From Asterias amurensis (Eukaryota > Echinodermata > Asteroidea > Forcipulatida > Asteriidae): DNA of 64,000 nucleotides. The DNA lies in the NCBI RefSeq assembly GCF_032118995.1, contig NC_092650.1:1612001-1676000 (forward strand). The letters are read 5' to 3'. The position numbers were made by a program, and so were the translations under genes. Below the pieces are notes generated by a model. It was not told the DNA's origin. It did no database searches and saw only the letters and a list, made by a program, of their open reading frames with translations. This document shows, in pieces, positions 12,094 to 24,597 of this stretch; the stretch's first letter is position 1; the number at the start of each line of letters is the position of its first letter.

Positions 12094-12227
12094 TGGAAAA
12101 GTTTCCGTATGGCGCCACCACTTTTTCATTTGATATGAAATAATATAGGAACTTATTTACCTGATTGATATATCCCTTTTTCTAAAAATGAGTGAAAAAG
12201 TGGTGGCGCCATGCGGAAAGTTATCCC
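12094..12227. mobile_element. Short MITE family 6, copy 2
   Basis: Same termini and centre as 5958-6092, with a handful of differences. It lies just upstream of IRF-like gene B. Confidence 0.85.
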
Positions 12228-12828
12228 ATAAACTTACCCACACCCAGCAACTGCCCAGTGGAAAACGGAAGAGACGTAAATTTGTGAATCAGTGTAGCGC
12301 TAGAGCAGCTGAAAACAGTAATTTATAGAGAAAAAAACACTGACTGAGTGAATCGACGATAGAGCTCGAGAAGTCTGGGCTAGCGCAGCAGTTAGAATGA
12401 ATGTGGTCTGAGTGTAGGATTTGTAAATAAGGAAATGACTCACTGTGTTAAAAACAAGTGTTTCGTAATGTTGGCATCTGGGAAAAAAAATCCTGCATAC
12501 TTCACCCACTACACTACCTCCACGCTCCGCTTAGCTGTTTGCAACATTCATAACGTAATCTCGCAGGCAGGGGAAACACAACGATGACACATCACACCAC
12601 CAGAGCGGATGTTATTTTGGGGGTCAGAGAAAACCTTGAGCGTCAAAAGCGGGTAACGTGTAGTTCATGCATTTGTTGTTTTGTGGTTTTATTTAATTTT
12701 TGAACAAAAATGCATCTTCTTGTCTTAAAGTTTTAAATTCAGGGTAGCAACATAGTTGTTGATGGTCAAAGTATTGCTGAAAGTGTGCAATTTATTGCAA
12801 CTTTATTGTTGTTATTGTCTGTCACCAA

Positions 12829-13043
12829 CTACATAGTACTTAAAATTCTGTTTTTAGTATTAGGCAACGTCTTCCGGGATTCCCCCTTTCTGAGTGTTTT
12901 GAAGAGGGCGCCCTCTAATGTATTGACTTCTAGGAAAACATCAAGGGTACAAAGAGCTGTATCGAATTCGAGAAATTTGTTCTTCATGAATTCCATTCTA
13001 TCAGTATATTTCAGTGGGACCAGTGCTGGAACTGACAAACTGC
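12829..13043 (-). CDS. Possible terminal exon of an unrecognised gene
   Basis: After a pyrimidine-rich acceptor (TTTTTACTGCAG, ending at 13044) an open frame of about 70 codons runs to TAG at 12829-12831. It contains KYTDRMEFMKNKFLEFDTAL and VFLEVNTLEGALFKTLRKGE, an amphipathic, helix-like composition unlike nearby random frames. AATAAA-type signals lie about 25 and 35 bases past the stop, as expected for a last exon. I do not recognise the family. No convincing partner exon was found upstream; a candidate frame near 17340-17424 has a poor donor. It could also be a gene relic. Confidence 0.28.
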
Positions 13044-13231
13044 AGTAAAAACTTAATCTTGAGGAAGTGTGTTTTTGAATTGAAGCCAAACTTTGAAGTT
13101 AGAATATTCAATTGAATTAACTATAAAAGAAAAGTTGTAAAGCAATAATTGTTTGAGCCTAGTTATTACCCTGAACCTAACTTCAATAAAAAAGTTTTGT
13201 ACATGCGAAGGTTGTACCTCTGATTGGATAA

Positions 13232-13501
13232 CACCCGTTTCAGACAGACACTCTAGAGTCGAGCCGAACCAAATTCTGAATTAAGTACATGACAAGTTCA
13301 ACGTCTCAAACAGTTAGGAGCGACTGGACGTGCTAGAAGTTGAAAGATCGACTGTTTCAGACGTCGATCTTGTCATGAGCCTTATGTAAATGTTATTTTC
13401 AGTTCGCCTGTTTAAAACCAAAATGTAAGTGGGTCGACCCAGAGTCGCTCCTAATCTATTTGGTTTGGAGCGACTCTGGAGCACCTGTCTGAAACAGGCC
13501 T
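13232..13501. repeat. Foldback element
   Basis: CCCGTTTCAGACAGACACTC ... GCACCTGTCTGAAACAGGCC as ends, with inner GGAGCGACT and AGTCGCTCC copies. It has no coding potential despite an open minus-strand frame. Confidence 0.6.
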
Positions 13502-14349
13502 CTGGAAACTTTCTGAACTTCGACCTCAACTTGGGACAAAAAGAAGTAAATGGTAGACTTGATGGATAAGCAAAACGGCTCTCTCACAACTACCTAGCTA
13601 GTTTAGACCATAGTCGTAAGAGCATTGTCTTGCGAGATAGTTGTGAGAGCGGTTTCATCACCTGAAAGATATTCAACAACTTGTCCACAAGTCTAAAGGT
13701 TAAGTAGAGTTTGTTAACACCCCAAGAAAAAACCCCACCATGAGACGTCACAAACTTTAATTATGAAGAAAAACATACCCAGAAGTACACAGTCAAAGTA
13801 AAGTTGAATTCGATATTTTATTTCAAAGCACCAACATACTATATCTTACTTGGTACAAAAATTCATAATCAACGGTATAAAAAATGAACAATTTATACAA
13901 TATCAAAAAATGAGGACAAACTTATTAACATAATTAATTAAAATTAAGTTAAGGGAAAAGTATAATCCCTCACTTAAAATTTTGTCTAAATAACAAAATA
14001 TCACACCACTTGCATTATCTTAAAATAAAAACACCTTTCAATGATTCTGAACTTAAATTATGGAGATTAATATCAAGTTTAAAATTGAGACATTGCAAAA
14101 TATTTCACATAAACATTGTTAAAACAATTAAAAAGAAAAACAATACGAGAAATAAAAATAAATATACAGGTTTTCTACTCTAAGTCCAAGGTGATTTTTG
14201 CCAAGTTCATTATGGTCAAACTTTGTCAAAATAACACTTACTTTTTGAGCAGATATTCGGATTAAAAAAAAAACCTGCACTCATGAATAAACAGAGCCCT
14301 GGCTCGAAATATTTAGCATCTACAATTAACCATTATTAATCAGTAATTA

Positions 14350-14528
14350 AAGCCCGGTTCATACTTCCTATGAATGCAATATGAACTTTGCCATCAGATC
14401 AGAGGGCCGTTTTTGCAGCGAATGTTTCGCAGGAGTTCAGCACAAGTCAACTGATGCAAATTATTTGTTGAGAATTTGTTTTGTCTAAATTTGTATGCCA
14501 TTCACAGGAAATGTGAAGCAGGTTTAAG
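14350..14528. mobile_element. MITE family 2 copy, right end decayed
   Basis: AAAGCCCGGTTCATACTTCC at the left. The right end TTCACAGGAAATGTGAAGCAGG is diverged. The centre has GCACAAGTCAACTGATGCAAA. Confidence 0.7.
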
Positions 14529-15365
14529 AAAGCAAACTTCTTTATAACTGTCCCTTTGCATTGTGTTTCCCTGGCAACATAAATACTTTACACTGTACAG
14601 ATAGTTCCACACTAGAAATAGTCTTTGAATTCTTTTATAAAGACCTATACAGTACACCTTTATTAAAAAAAAAACACCCCCAAAAACAAAACGTCAACAA
14701 TCTTGTTTCAAATCAATCGACCAAATAATAATAATACTAATTTTTAAGTCCAGAAATAAGTGGTTTGGGGAGAAATTGTGAACTTGATTTTAATGCAGGC
14801 TTGATATTTGGTCTTTGAAAAAAAAAAGGAAAATTTAATTGATTACAAGTGTTGACCTACATGTACGTGCATATGGGTACAAGCCTTAGAAGACTTTTCA
14901 TGATATTTAATAAAAACCTTTCTGATTTTTCCAAAGGGCAAAAATAAAATAAAATTGGAGTACGAAAAATATCATGCCTGTTTGATCTCCTTCTTTCAGC
15001 ATATTACATTCTTTTTAAACAATTAAAAATTCTAAGTACTTTAAAATTTAATTCAATATTTTGAACTGTTTCTTGTAGAGTACTCCTGAAGTCTTTTGAC
15101 ACTGGGTTAAATATTTAAGTGCTGATTAATTACAGAGAAGGCACAAATGTTTTTTCGTTTGATACAATTTCATAGCAAAGCTTTATAGACCCTTTAAATT
15201 ATGACGCCACTAGCTCAAACACTGCCCTCACCGAGGTTAAAGGAAGACTTATCATTGGTTGAGAGTTGTGCAGTGTCAATCAGTGTAAATTTTCTTTAAA
15301 AACACATTCATTATAATCAGCTTCAAATTCTTATTTTTTAAGTAAACACATTCTAATCATTCGTT

Positions 15366-15670
15366 TTTAAAGGGTCTATGTACTTTTTCCTAACATAAAA
15401 CACAATGTCCACAGATTTACATTAAACTTACACAGTTTGAAGATTATGATAGTAGAAAGCTTCCCTGGAAATTGTACTTTCTGAGGTGCTGTAGTTTTTG
15501 AGAAATGAGTAAAACAAATAATTTTCGTCTCAGTTTAGCATGTAAAATGTTTTACCCATTTCTCAAAAACTACAGAACCTCAGTTCGTATGAAGGGAAGC
15601 TTTCCACTATCATTATCTTCAAACCCTGTAAGTTAATGTAAATCTGTGTACATTTTGAAAAAGTACCCAA
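15366..15670. mobile_element. MITE family 10, second copy
   Basis: Long imperfect palindrome: GTCCACAGATTTACATTAA, GGTGCTGTAGTTTTTGAGA and the central CATTTCTCAAAAACTACAG mirror each other. Ends in GGTCTATGTACTTTTT / AAAAAGTACCC. Partial relatives at 11178-11308 and 52524-52690. Confidence 0.75.
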
Positions 15671-16349
15671 ATCCTAGAGCATTCACAACTAAAAGGAAAA
15701 CAAAAATCAACAATTCTCAAACTTTTTCCATTTTCTTACCGTCATGTCCACCGAGAAACATTAGCATTTAAAACCAAAACTCTAATAGAAACTTTCTATA
15801 CAACACGACAATAAATATATATATTACACACAGCATTAACGTATACGTGTACATAAAAAGATTAGTGCATTAATACTTAAATACCTCAGTCATCAACGCT
15901 CTTAGTGAATGAGTTGCCTGAACTTTAAAAGCGTCTGGGAAAGAATTAAATAGTCTGGAAATTTGGAATGTAAAATTATTAAATAATGTTATAGTTTCAG
16001 GGGAAAAGAAAATGTTTGGGCAGAGCTTGAGCTTCATTTAAGATAATATTAAAAAAATCAAAAAAATTCTCAAACAAAATGGATGGCTGTATGTGGATAC
16101 CCTGTCACACCACCATGTATCACAAATAACTAATACAAAATCCTAAAAAAAGTCCTGTATTTTTCTGGCTTTTTTTTTTTTAACAACTGTCCAAAATCCT
16201 CAAAAATCCCATTCCGGAAGTTGTCTGACAATAAGTCAAATAAAAATTGCTCATCATTGGAATAAACATACCCTATCTTATTAAAGTTGAAACAAATTGG
16301 GCATTGAGTTACCAAAGACCAGTGGATTTCGGAGGGCTTGAGAGGGTCT

Positions 16350-16707
16350 TAAAGGAGCACATCCCCTTGGACGGACGAGTTGGTCTATAAAAAGTGTGTG
16401 AAACCGTTTGTTATGAAATGTATATGGTTAGAAAGATGTTTTAAAAGTAGAATACAATGATCCACTTTTTCATCGCAAACTGTCACCGTCGGCCATTTAT
16501 GGGAGTCAACATTTTGACTCCCATAAATGGCCGACCATGTTATTGGACGAGGTAAAAAAAAAAACATGCAATTTTGAGGCATATTTGTGTAGATCATTGT
16601 ATTCTACTTTTACATCATCTTTCTAACCATATGCATTCTAAAACAAACAGTCACAAAACGCTTTTCAACGACCAACTCGACCGATCCAAGGCAACGTGTT
16701 CCTTTAA
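16350..16707. mobile_element. Hairpin MITE, family 4, copy 1
   Basis: The termini TTAAAGGAGCACATCCCCTT and AGGCAACGTGTTCCTTTAA are imperfect complements, as is nearly the whole length. The centre is the palindrome GGCCATTTATGGGAGTCAA ... TTGACTCCCATAAATGGCC at about 16491-16534. No coding capacity. It lies downstream of cyclin E. Confidence 0.85.
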
Positions 16708-18337
16708 GCCAAACATACTGGGGTTTAGAAATACAACTGGAAAAAACTTAATTTTACTGACAAATACTGGCACTTATAATCATTTTCAGAACTTGAATAG
16801 AAATTCCTTCTTGTAATTCAAAGCAGTTTTAAAAACTGATGCATATAGTCTGGTCCCGTTTTACAATATTATAATTTATATTGTAGCATTGTTGATGGGT
16901 ATATGGGGAACCTGACTAAGATAGCTTCAAAATAGTTTATATTAAATTAAATCAATTTGTCAACTGGCGCAACTCCTTCAGCCTATTATTGCAAACATGG
17001 TTTGCTTTAAGAAATTCAGTATTTACAATTATTACAATTACATTTAAAATGGTTTGATATATTATTTGGAAGCTACAGATATTATATTCAACCACAAGAG
17101 GGCGCTACAGTTATATTTGAGAGGAGGGAGTAAGGCAAAAAGCACATTTTACAACCATTCGGAAATCGTTAAAACTATTTGAAAGTAATCGTTTCTGGGT
17201 TTTTGAAGAATGTCTGGGAAAAACAATACATGTCAGTACAGAAATTGTTGTTTTTTGTTGTTGTAGAAATGTACTGTGTAAATATGGGATCGAGTGGAAA
17301 ATATAATTTCATGACATGACCTTTACGATGTCCTTTTTGGTTAAGAGGAAGTAGGTCAAATCCTGCATTAGCGTCAGCTCTTGCCATCTTGTTAAATGTC
17401 TCTAGCAGTCCCTCCAAAGAATCTCTAAAACGTTGACTTTAGTTGCCTTTTACCCTATTTCCTTCTTTAATATAATATAAACGCTAATCTTTTGTGGTTG
17501 AGAATAAGTTATATTGTGTAGTATCCTTCAATAAGGCACATTATTTTTTTATATTTTTACATTTTTTTTATATCAATTTTCAACTCAGAGACAATGAAAA
17601 ATGTACAGTTATTTTGATAAACCTTATTTTTCTCGGTTAAAACTAACAGTTGCTAGAAAAGAGTATAAAACACTTATTTTGAAACTGACATGACGAAATG
17701 ATGGAAATCTACGAACAGCCTAGTGTCCCTTGCAGGGCACAATTGTCTTATACATACATTACCCGTTTTAATTTTGAAGGAAAAAACAAATTAAAAACTT
17801 CAAAAAGAATTTATGAGAGCTATTTTCATTGTAAACGAACTACAGTCAACTTAAAGCTACACATAGAGGTGAAAAATGAAAAAAAAAAACACCTTGACAG
17901 TCATTTTTCGCAAACCTGTTGATCATATTTCAAAAGTTTGATTTGACGGTATTAGAATACATCTTGTTCTGGAAACTTCATTACAAATGCATACTTGGTC
18001 ATTAAGATATGGACCAAATTTCATAAAGCTGTTAAACTGCTCAACAAATTTCTTCGCTAAGCAAAAATAGAGAGGGGCATCAGTCACAAAAATGTAAACT
18101 TAATATAATTTTGGCTGGTAAAATGTTTCTGTTATATATCTTCTTTACAAGTCTACCAACTTTTCTCTCCTTCCAACTTACATTGATTTAACACAAAAGA
18201 ACTAATTTACTTCATGAAAAAGTGTATCATAAAGTAACAACATTGATGGATTATTTTAATCAGCAGCTTTGTTACGAAAAAGAAGAAGAAAAACACCCGT
18301 AAAAGTTAAGCGTGAAAATGATAAGGCAAACCTGGTT

Positions 18338-21300
18338 TCATAGAACGCTTTGCGTACGAGACTTGTGATGACTATGAGGGGGTGTGAGGACTCCTGGTAC
18401 GTGGACTGGGCTGCAGTTCATGGGTTGCATAATATGCTCAAGTCTCTCTAACGCTTTATCCTGTCAAAAGAATCAAAGAGAAATTTTCAATTGGAGGAAT
18501 GCAACTCATCTTCAATGTTACCTAACCCTATTAAGTAAAACATCTGAGGTTTTTAACTTTTTTACCCATACACCGATGTTTATCAAGCACTGTTTACCAA
18601 GTGCTCTCCCCAAGTAATTTGTTCAAAATGTAAGTCCAACTTCTGGGCTTAATATTTAGTATGAAAAGGCGTTTCCATTGACACATCTTAAAACCTTTTT
18701 ATGGTCACCGAGACCAGGGCAACAGAGACCTTAGACTGGGCCCCTGTCTTGTGGACTTCTCCCTAAATTCGAGCCCTGAGAGTCATTGGTGGTAAAGTAA
18801 GAGCACAGCACACAAAAATTGGGAATAAAGCCTGGTTCATACTTCCTATGAATGCAAAGCAAATTTTGACGTCACATACTTGCAACAGTTGAACTGTGTT
18901 TAACTCCTGCAAAACATTCGCTGAGAAACAGCCCTGTGGCATCAAAATTCACTTTGCATTCACATTCGCAGGAAGTATGAACCAGGGCCCATTTTCATAA
19001 AGCCTGTAAGCACAAAATTCGCTTAATAGCATGAAATTTCTTCCTTGATAAACACAGGATTACCAACCAAATTGCCACGTGATTTTTAAGATAAGCAAAT
19101 AACAGCTGAATACCAGTATCAAGCAATATGCAATAAATGGAAATTGGTTGGTAATCCTGTTTTTATCAAAGAAGAAATTTTATGCTAAGCAATTTTTTGT
19201 GCTTACAGGCTTTTTGAAATTGGGCCCAGGCTTTAGGGAGGAAGAACATCATGACTGTCATTAAGACAGAGCAACACTTACAAGTAGTTGAAGGTCGTTG
19301 GCATGGGTTTGTATGTTGTGGGCATCATCTGAAAATATATGTTTGAAGCCTCTTGGTTCAACGAGACCTGCCTCTCGTATCGTTATTGCAAATGCTGACA
19401 TCCAATGAACACACGCTGCTATGTCGTCCCACTTCATGCCTACAGAAATAACAATCAGAAAGGTAGTAGTTAATATTCGTAGGACAGGTCTTTTAGACGT
19501 GAGAAGTCTCCTGCTTTCCGGAAAATCTACTCTGCACAGCAAGACAAGTTCTCAAAGGAACATCATCTATCTACCAAGTAGATACATGTATACACATGGT
19601 GCTACTGCAAACCAAATAAACAAAAATAAGAAAGTTATGTAGGGTGTGAAACTTTGCACGGTGGGAGTATAATCAGGGAAGGTTTGCGGTAACACCATGT
19701 TTAAATTTCTTTTGAGTAGTGTTGGTTCTGAAAAGAACCAATGTTGACAACTCAACCTCTTGATGAAGACGATCAGAGCAAACTGATCGAAAAGCTGAGT
19801 TGTCAACCACAGGTTCTTCCAGAACAAAACGATCAGAGCATACTGAGTCGTTCTTTTTAGAACCAACACTTCTCAAAAGAGATTTCTGCACATTTCAACT
19901 GAATAAGAAAGTAACTCTTTCTAAGTTATGCTATGTATTTCTTTCCTTTATATTATACTGGCTTCAGAATTTTTGGTTTTTGTTTCCTCTTACCTGTAAC
20001 TTCTAGCACAAGTTCTTGTGACGTCATATGGTAAAGTGCTGAGGCTGCTACAACACTATATGGGAACTGTAGACATCCAATATCTAATATACAAAGATCC
20101 AGGAGCTGTGGAGAGCAAATCAAAGAATTTATGAACACACAGAAAAGAAGACAAATAAAGAACAGGCCTGGAAGTAACTTGGAGGGCATGGCTTCTGTTG
20201 CCCCTGATCTAGGCCTCTGCCGCCCCTTGGTCTTTACCCCCTTAAAAATTTGTCCATAGACTTTAACAACGTTTTTGTCAGTCCATCCCTCCCAAAGGGT
20301 AAGTGGTGAAAGGCATTATAATTGAGCGTTGCCATGGTAGCGAGGCTGTTGCCATGGAATAGTGATGAGAGGTATCGATACGGCGCCCTGTCTGTGGTAA
20401 CGAGGCTGGTTCTGGGACTCACCTGAGCAATATTTACAAACTGATGACCTGAGTATTCTGGTAGAAGGAAGTTGTGGTTGCTATGTACAGTGTGGTTTCC
20501 TTTACTGAGCTGAAGGTAGATATTCAGCCATGTATTCACTGTTACTGGTGAGAGGTCCCACTTCAACGCCTGCAAACAAATGCAACACAGTTGAAGGTTT
20601 TAAAATTGGAAACAGAAAAAGCACTGACGAAAAAAAAACTCTCCAAGATTGTTAACCTTATGTCTTAGCAGCGGGTACAATCAATCAACCACAGAGACAG
20701 CAAGGGTCTGTCGCGCCGATCTCCTGTGTCCACGTCCTACAGCCTCACGTCACATGTGGTCGATTTCGCTAGGCCGGCCAAGTTGTTGACCCAAGGATGA
20801 TCGTGGGCGGCCTCTAGGTCTCTTCCAGCCAGGAGCCGGTGCTAGGCCTCCCCTGGAGTTGATAGCGATGCATAGGGCCTTTTTAGCTGGAATGTTGTCA
20901 GCCAGGCGAGCAACATGACAGAAGAAGGCGGAGCGGCGGCGTTGAATTAGTTGGTTGATGTGAACATAACATGTCCTATCTCAGCCTCTTTTACACTTAC
21001 GTCCCGTTAAGGGCAAAACAGCTTATCTCTGTACTTGCTTTTCTCAAAATGTAATTTTGTGAGTTAGGCCGTTGAAAGGGCCATGAAAGGGCCGACCACA
21101 ATGCCAAATATTGGAGTGTTTATTTTCCTTACCTTAAGAATGATAAGTTCTTGTTTGAGTATTTCTTGATCTGTGCTAGCACCGTCTGTGACATAGGAAA
21201 AATCATGAAGCTTTGGAGGATATATTTCCTGTTGAAGAAAAGAAATTGAAATATTTATTTATTTATGAATATGAAGACAGGGATCCCTAAAAGTGACTGT

Positions 21301-24300
21301 GTTGTGATCCGTAGACCTGAAGAAACACGTGTAGAGAAGGTGTAGGGAAATGTCAGTTTTAGACGTGGGAGGATAACCCCAAGTTATAGGGAAACCCATG
21401 CAATCTGGTAAGACTAACACTTGTGAGGCGACAGACTGAATCCACATGCAAGGCTCAAGTCCAATGTTGGATTCAAACCAGGTTATTGAGATTGTAAAAG
21501 CAATTAAATTTTTTGTGTCAGGCCCTAATTACAAGAGACACCCTAGCAGAGAAAACTTACTTCTAGTTTAGCTGCAATGAACAACGCCGTAATCCCGATC
21601 AGCTGCAGTTGACTCTTTGGTAAATTGTTTACTTTTGCGAGATATCTATCGATGAAGTCTGTCGCTAAGTAGAATGTCTCTCGGTGTAACCGGTAAACCT
21701 CACAGACCTGATGAGAAAAAAACAATCAATCGGTCAATAAGTTATTGTTCAATTGAAAGTGTCTTGTTATGACCCCTTGTTGCTAAAATGCCACTCGAAC
21801 TTGCTCCAAGATTATTGTGATGATGATGACATCAAGTGAATTGGGCAAGCACAATACATTTTTGCAGCATATTTTTTCCATGACTTAAAAGTTTGAATGA
21901 TCTTTAAGACAGAATTGTTACCCAAGACATCTCTCTACTCACTTCAATTAACCAGTCTAGAAGAATTGCCCTCATTCGTTTCTCAAGGCTCGGATGGCTG
22001 TCCAAGCACCTTGTATCGTGAACATAGTTGGATTCTTTCTCAAGCATGATTCTCCATACTTCCTTTGAATCTGCCCAGTTCAACATCGGCAAGGGAGACC
22101 TCCTGTCGGCAAGGGGAGTAGGGAAGAGGTTCTTGAAGCGGAACTTTGAGCCGGATTCTAAGAGCTGTTCGGAAGGGGTCGTCGGCTCTTGGTGTGGTGT
22201 GGGGACGAGGGAAGACGTTTCAAAACCACCTGACTCCGAAATTGGAACCCAACAGTTCTGTCAAAGAATAAGATTTAGTTTTAAGTTTAAGAATTAAGAA
22301 TTGAGAAAGCCTTAAAACAAATTTGAAAGAATTCATCTTAATGTTGCCACTGAAAGTTTCACTTTTCTTATAAGTCCTAATAATATTGAATATTTCTAGT
22401 GCGCCATGTCTGTCAAGGACGACACTCTTGGCGCAAACACTCTGCTATACAAAAAGACAACCAAAGGCTACATGTAGTTTGATCTCCAAAAGAGATCGAT
22501 TTTGAGATGCATTTAAAATTGAGAACAAGTGAAAAAACAAAACAAAAAACTTGACTCTTGTAGAGTTCTTGGAGTTCAGATTATCTTGAAAACAAAAATT
22601 TTTTGCTACAAGTACGAAACTGCTACTCTCATCACATAGTCAAAATTGCTGAAGTTATAGGCAAGGCCAAACAATTTTTTTTAAAAACACATCTGAAGCC
22701 CCCTTTTTGTAAACAGCAATGGTCAAATTGTCACAAAAGAATCGCACAAAACTTCCACATGAATGCATGTCATCTATCGTAGGCATGTTCTATCATGTCC
22801 CTGTGAACATTGAACTTTCAAAAACCTTTGGTAAACACAGTAACAACATACGACTATTTCCTGCAGTTACACGTCTCCATGTTTACTCAGTAAGCTGTAA
22901 ACATAAAGGCAACTACAATCTCCCACATAGGGTGGGCCTGTAAAAAGCACTTGTGTTGGCATTGTGTTATTAACAATACAGGTAAAGTTCAACTAAGAAA
23001 TGTGTGGTTATGTCACTGAATAATTAATGCATACCCAAAGCAAAGTAGATTAAAGACTTGGTTTTTACTTAAGATGGGAGGGGGTGTAAGAAACAGCCCA
23101 TTTGACATGTTGGTCCCTTAAATGAGGAAAATTGAATTTCAGATGTCATTTAGAGTGTCAAGAGGATGATGAGTGTTTTTTTTTATGTTGTACTTCTTTA
23201 TTCCATCAAATTTTTAATAATTTGTTTTTCAGCTAAACACCTTATTTTAAAACCCTTTAGAGACCATTTAATTTCTGTAAAATCATCACAAAATGCCCAG
23301 CCATATAAAATATTGTTCATTGTTGTTTTAAAATCAAATTTTGTCAGTAAAAATGTCAAGAGAAATAACATGAAACCAAAAGATTAAGTATGTTTGTGTT
23401 AAGAATTTATTGTTTTTTAACTAAAAATATAATTATTTAAAAACAAATCCTAAAAAAAAAAACATTTCCAAGTGACTGTTTTTGTTGTAAAGCAGTACAA
23501 AAATAATAATTGGGCATAAAATTTGTTGTTTGTTTGAATAGTTCAATTGGATTTGTACATATACATTTGTATGACTAAACAAATTTAGAAGGTGTTTTTT
23601 TCGCTCTTAATGGGGCTAGTGAAATACTTTTAATTAAAAAAAAATAAAAAATTAAATATCATTTTTTTTAAATCACGAAATTCAATTTGAAGACATCACA
23701 AATTTAAACTTTCAAAGACAATTTTTGTTCAAATTTTGCTTCAAGATTTTTTAGAAATTTGCAAATGATTTATTTAAATGATATGGAATAGTTCCATTAA
23801 ATTTCATTTAGTTTCGTATTTATCATAATTCTTTACAATTTTGCCAAAAATAAAAAGTACACAAACAGTCGAGAGCAGGCGATCCCAACCAACCCGCGAA
23901 ATGATCTGGGACCCCCTCAACAAAACGCAGCTGGCAAAATCCCACACACACCACCAATCAACTGAAAATCACACTAAAAAAGGCATGAAAACTCACTTGA
24001 ATTTGAAACTGTTGCCTTCTTCTTTGGATTTCTGCAGAATGTAGCTCTTCATCCTGTAAGAAAATTATAGAAATTTAGTGACAAATGGCGGGAATGTTTG
24101 GGGGTGAACTTAGACTTAGATAGAGTGACCTTAGAATTTTCACAAAGACCCATGATCCCCGGGAAATCAATAAAGCCCCCTCCACTGGTCCACGTAAAAA
24201 TTCCGATGGAAGTTTGTGTACAAAACCATACAAAACATACCGGCGTATTTCCACACACATCAACTGATCAACTGCACTGGTGTCGAACCCAGAAATTAAC

Positions 24301-24597
24301 TCACCAAATCATCGTCTCTTTCCTTCCTTTTTCTCGAACAAATGACAAATTCATCTTCATCGGTGTCAGGCAGACTTGTGTCATGTCTACTCTGCAACCG
24401 CTGACTAAAATTGAAGGTGAACAAAAAAGAGAAATTTCAGCTTGAAAACTAGGTCCTACTAACGTTACATGGTTCGAATCGAAAACTTTGGAAAAGCAAA
24501 GTTGTTCATGTCAATTTCACACGTAAATAATCAAAAATCATTAAAAAATACCGGTTTAACTACATTTTAAGCAAACCTCTTACCTTCTTCTCGACAT
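18338..24597 (-). CDS. CCNE1: G1/S-specific cyclin E
   Basis: Ten coding exons: 24584-24597, 24305-24404, 23997-24053, 21943-22257, 21561-21707, 21133-21228, 20423-20569, 19994-20105, 19282-19439, 18338-18460. All are bounded by GT-AG with consistent phases and total 423 codons including TGA, giving 422 aa, the usual cyclin E size. It opens MSRRSQRLQSR with a basic KRKERDD segment (nuclear signal type). The cyclin box covers [68 protein letters not shown] and [16 protein letters not shown], near-diagnostic of cyclin E. The MRAILLDWL segment includes the hydrophobic-patch motif that binds RxL substrates. The tail has [10 protein letters not shown], a TPP phosphodegron of the kind read by Fbw7. 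Cyclin E activates CDK2 to start S phase. A small noncoding exon follows a TTCAACAG acceptor near 24633. Introns hold a LINE fragment and repeats. Confidence 0.96.
18827..18984. mobile_element. Foldback MITE family 2 (TTCATACTTCC ends)
   Basis: AAAGCCTGGTTCATACTTCC ... GGAAGTATGAACCAGG with GAATGCAAAG/CTTTGCATTC arms and a loop around CAACAGTTGAACTG. Other copies: 14350-14528, 37656-37831, 48808-48963, and a half copy at 49273-49375. Confidence 0.85.
18985..19228. mobile_element. MITE family 1 copy next to a family 2 copy
   Basis: GGGCCCATTTTCATAAAGCC ... GGCTTTTTGAAATTGGGCCC with inner arms AAGAAATTT/AAATTTCTT and GGTAATCCTG. The left end shares GGGCCC with the end of the family 2 element at 18827-18984. 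Confidence 0.8.
20690..20945 (-). mobile_element. LINE-type ORF2 C-terminal fragment in a cyclin E intron
   Basis: GC-rich compared with its surroundings. The minus strand reads [20 protein letters not shown], then [14 protein letters not shown] and [13 protein letters not shown], the usual end of LINE ORF2 (GHVxRM...GRPRxxW). An internal stop shows it is decayed. Both ends are truncated. Confidence 0.65.

Larger units (their letters stand above)
11533..18337. other. Upstream region of gene B, and cyclin E 3' flank
   Basis: 12500-12630 is CpG-containing and could be the gene B promoter; a donor-like GGAG|GTAGTG is near 12516 on the minus strand. 11665-11880 and 13575-13700 share TAGACTTGTGGACAAGT in opposite orientation. 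13800-15350 and 15670-16340 are AT-rich and featureless. The cyclin E 3'UTR must start at 18337, but its end is unclear. Apart from the candidate exon at 12829 no gene was recognised. Confidence 0.5.

Noticed and set aside
17175-17424. Minus-strand exon candidate (LEGLLETFNKMARADANAGF)
   Set aside because: It has an acceptor-like TTTTAG, but the only nearby donor (GTCATG) is poor. It lies beyond the complete cyclin E stop, and no partner exon was found.
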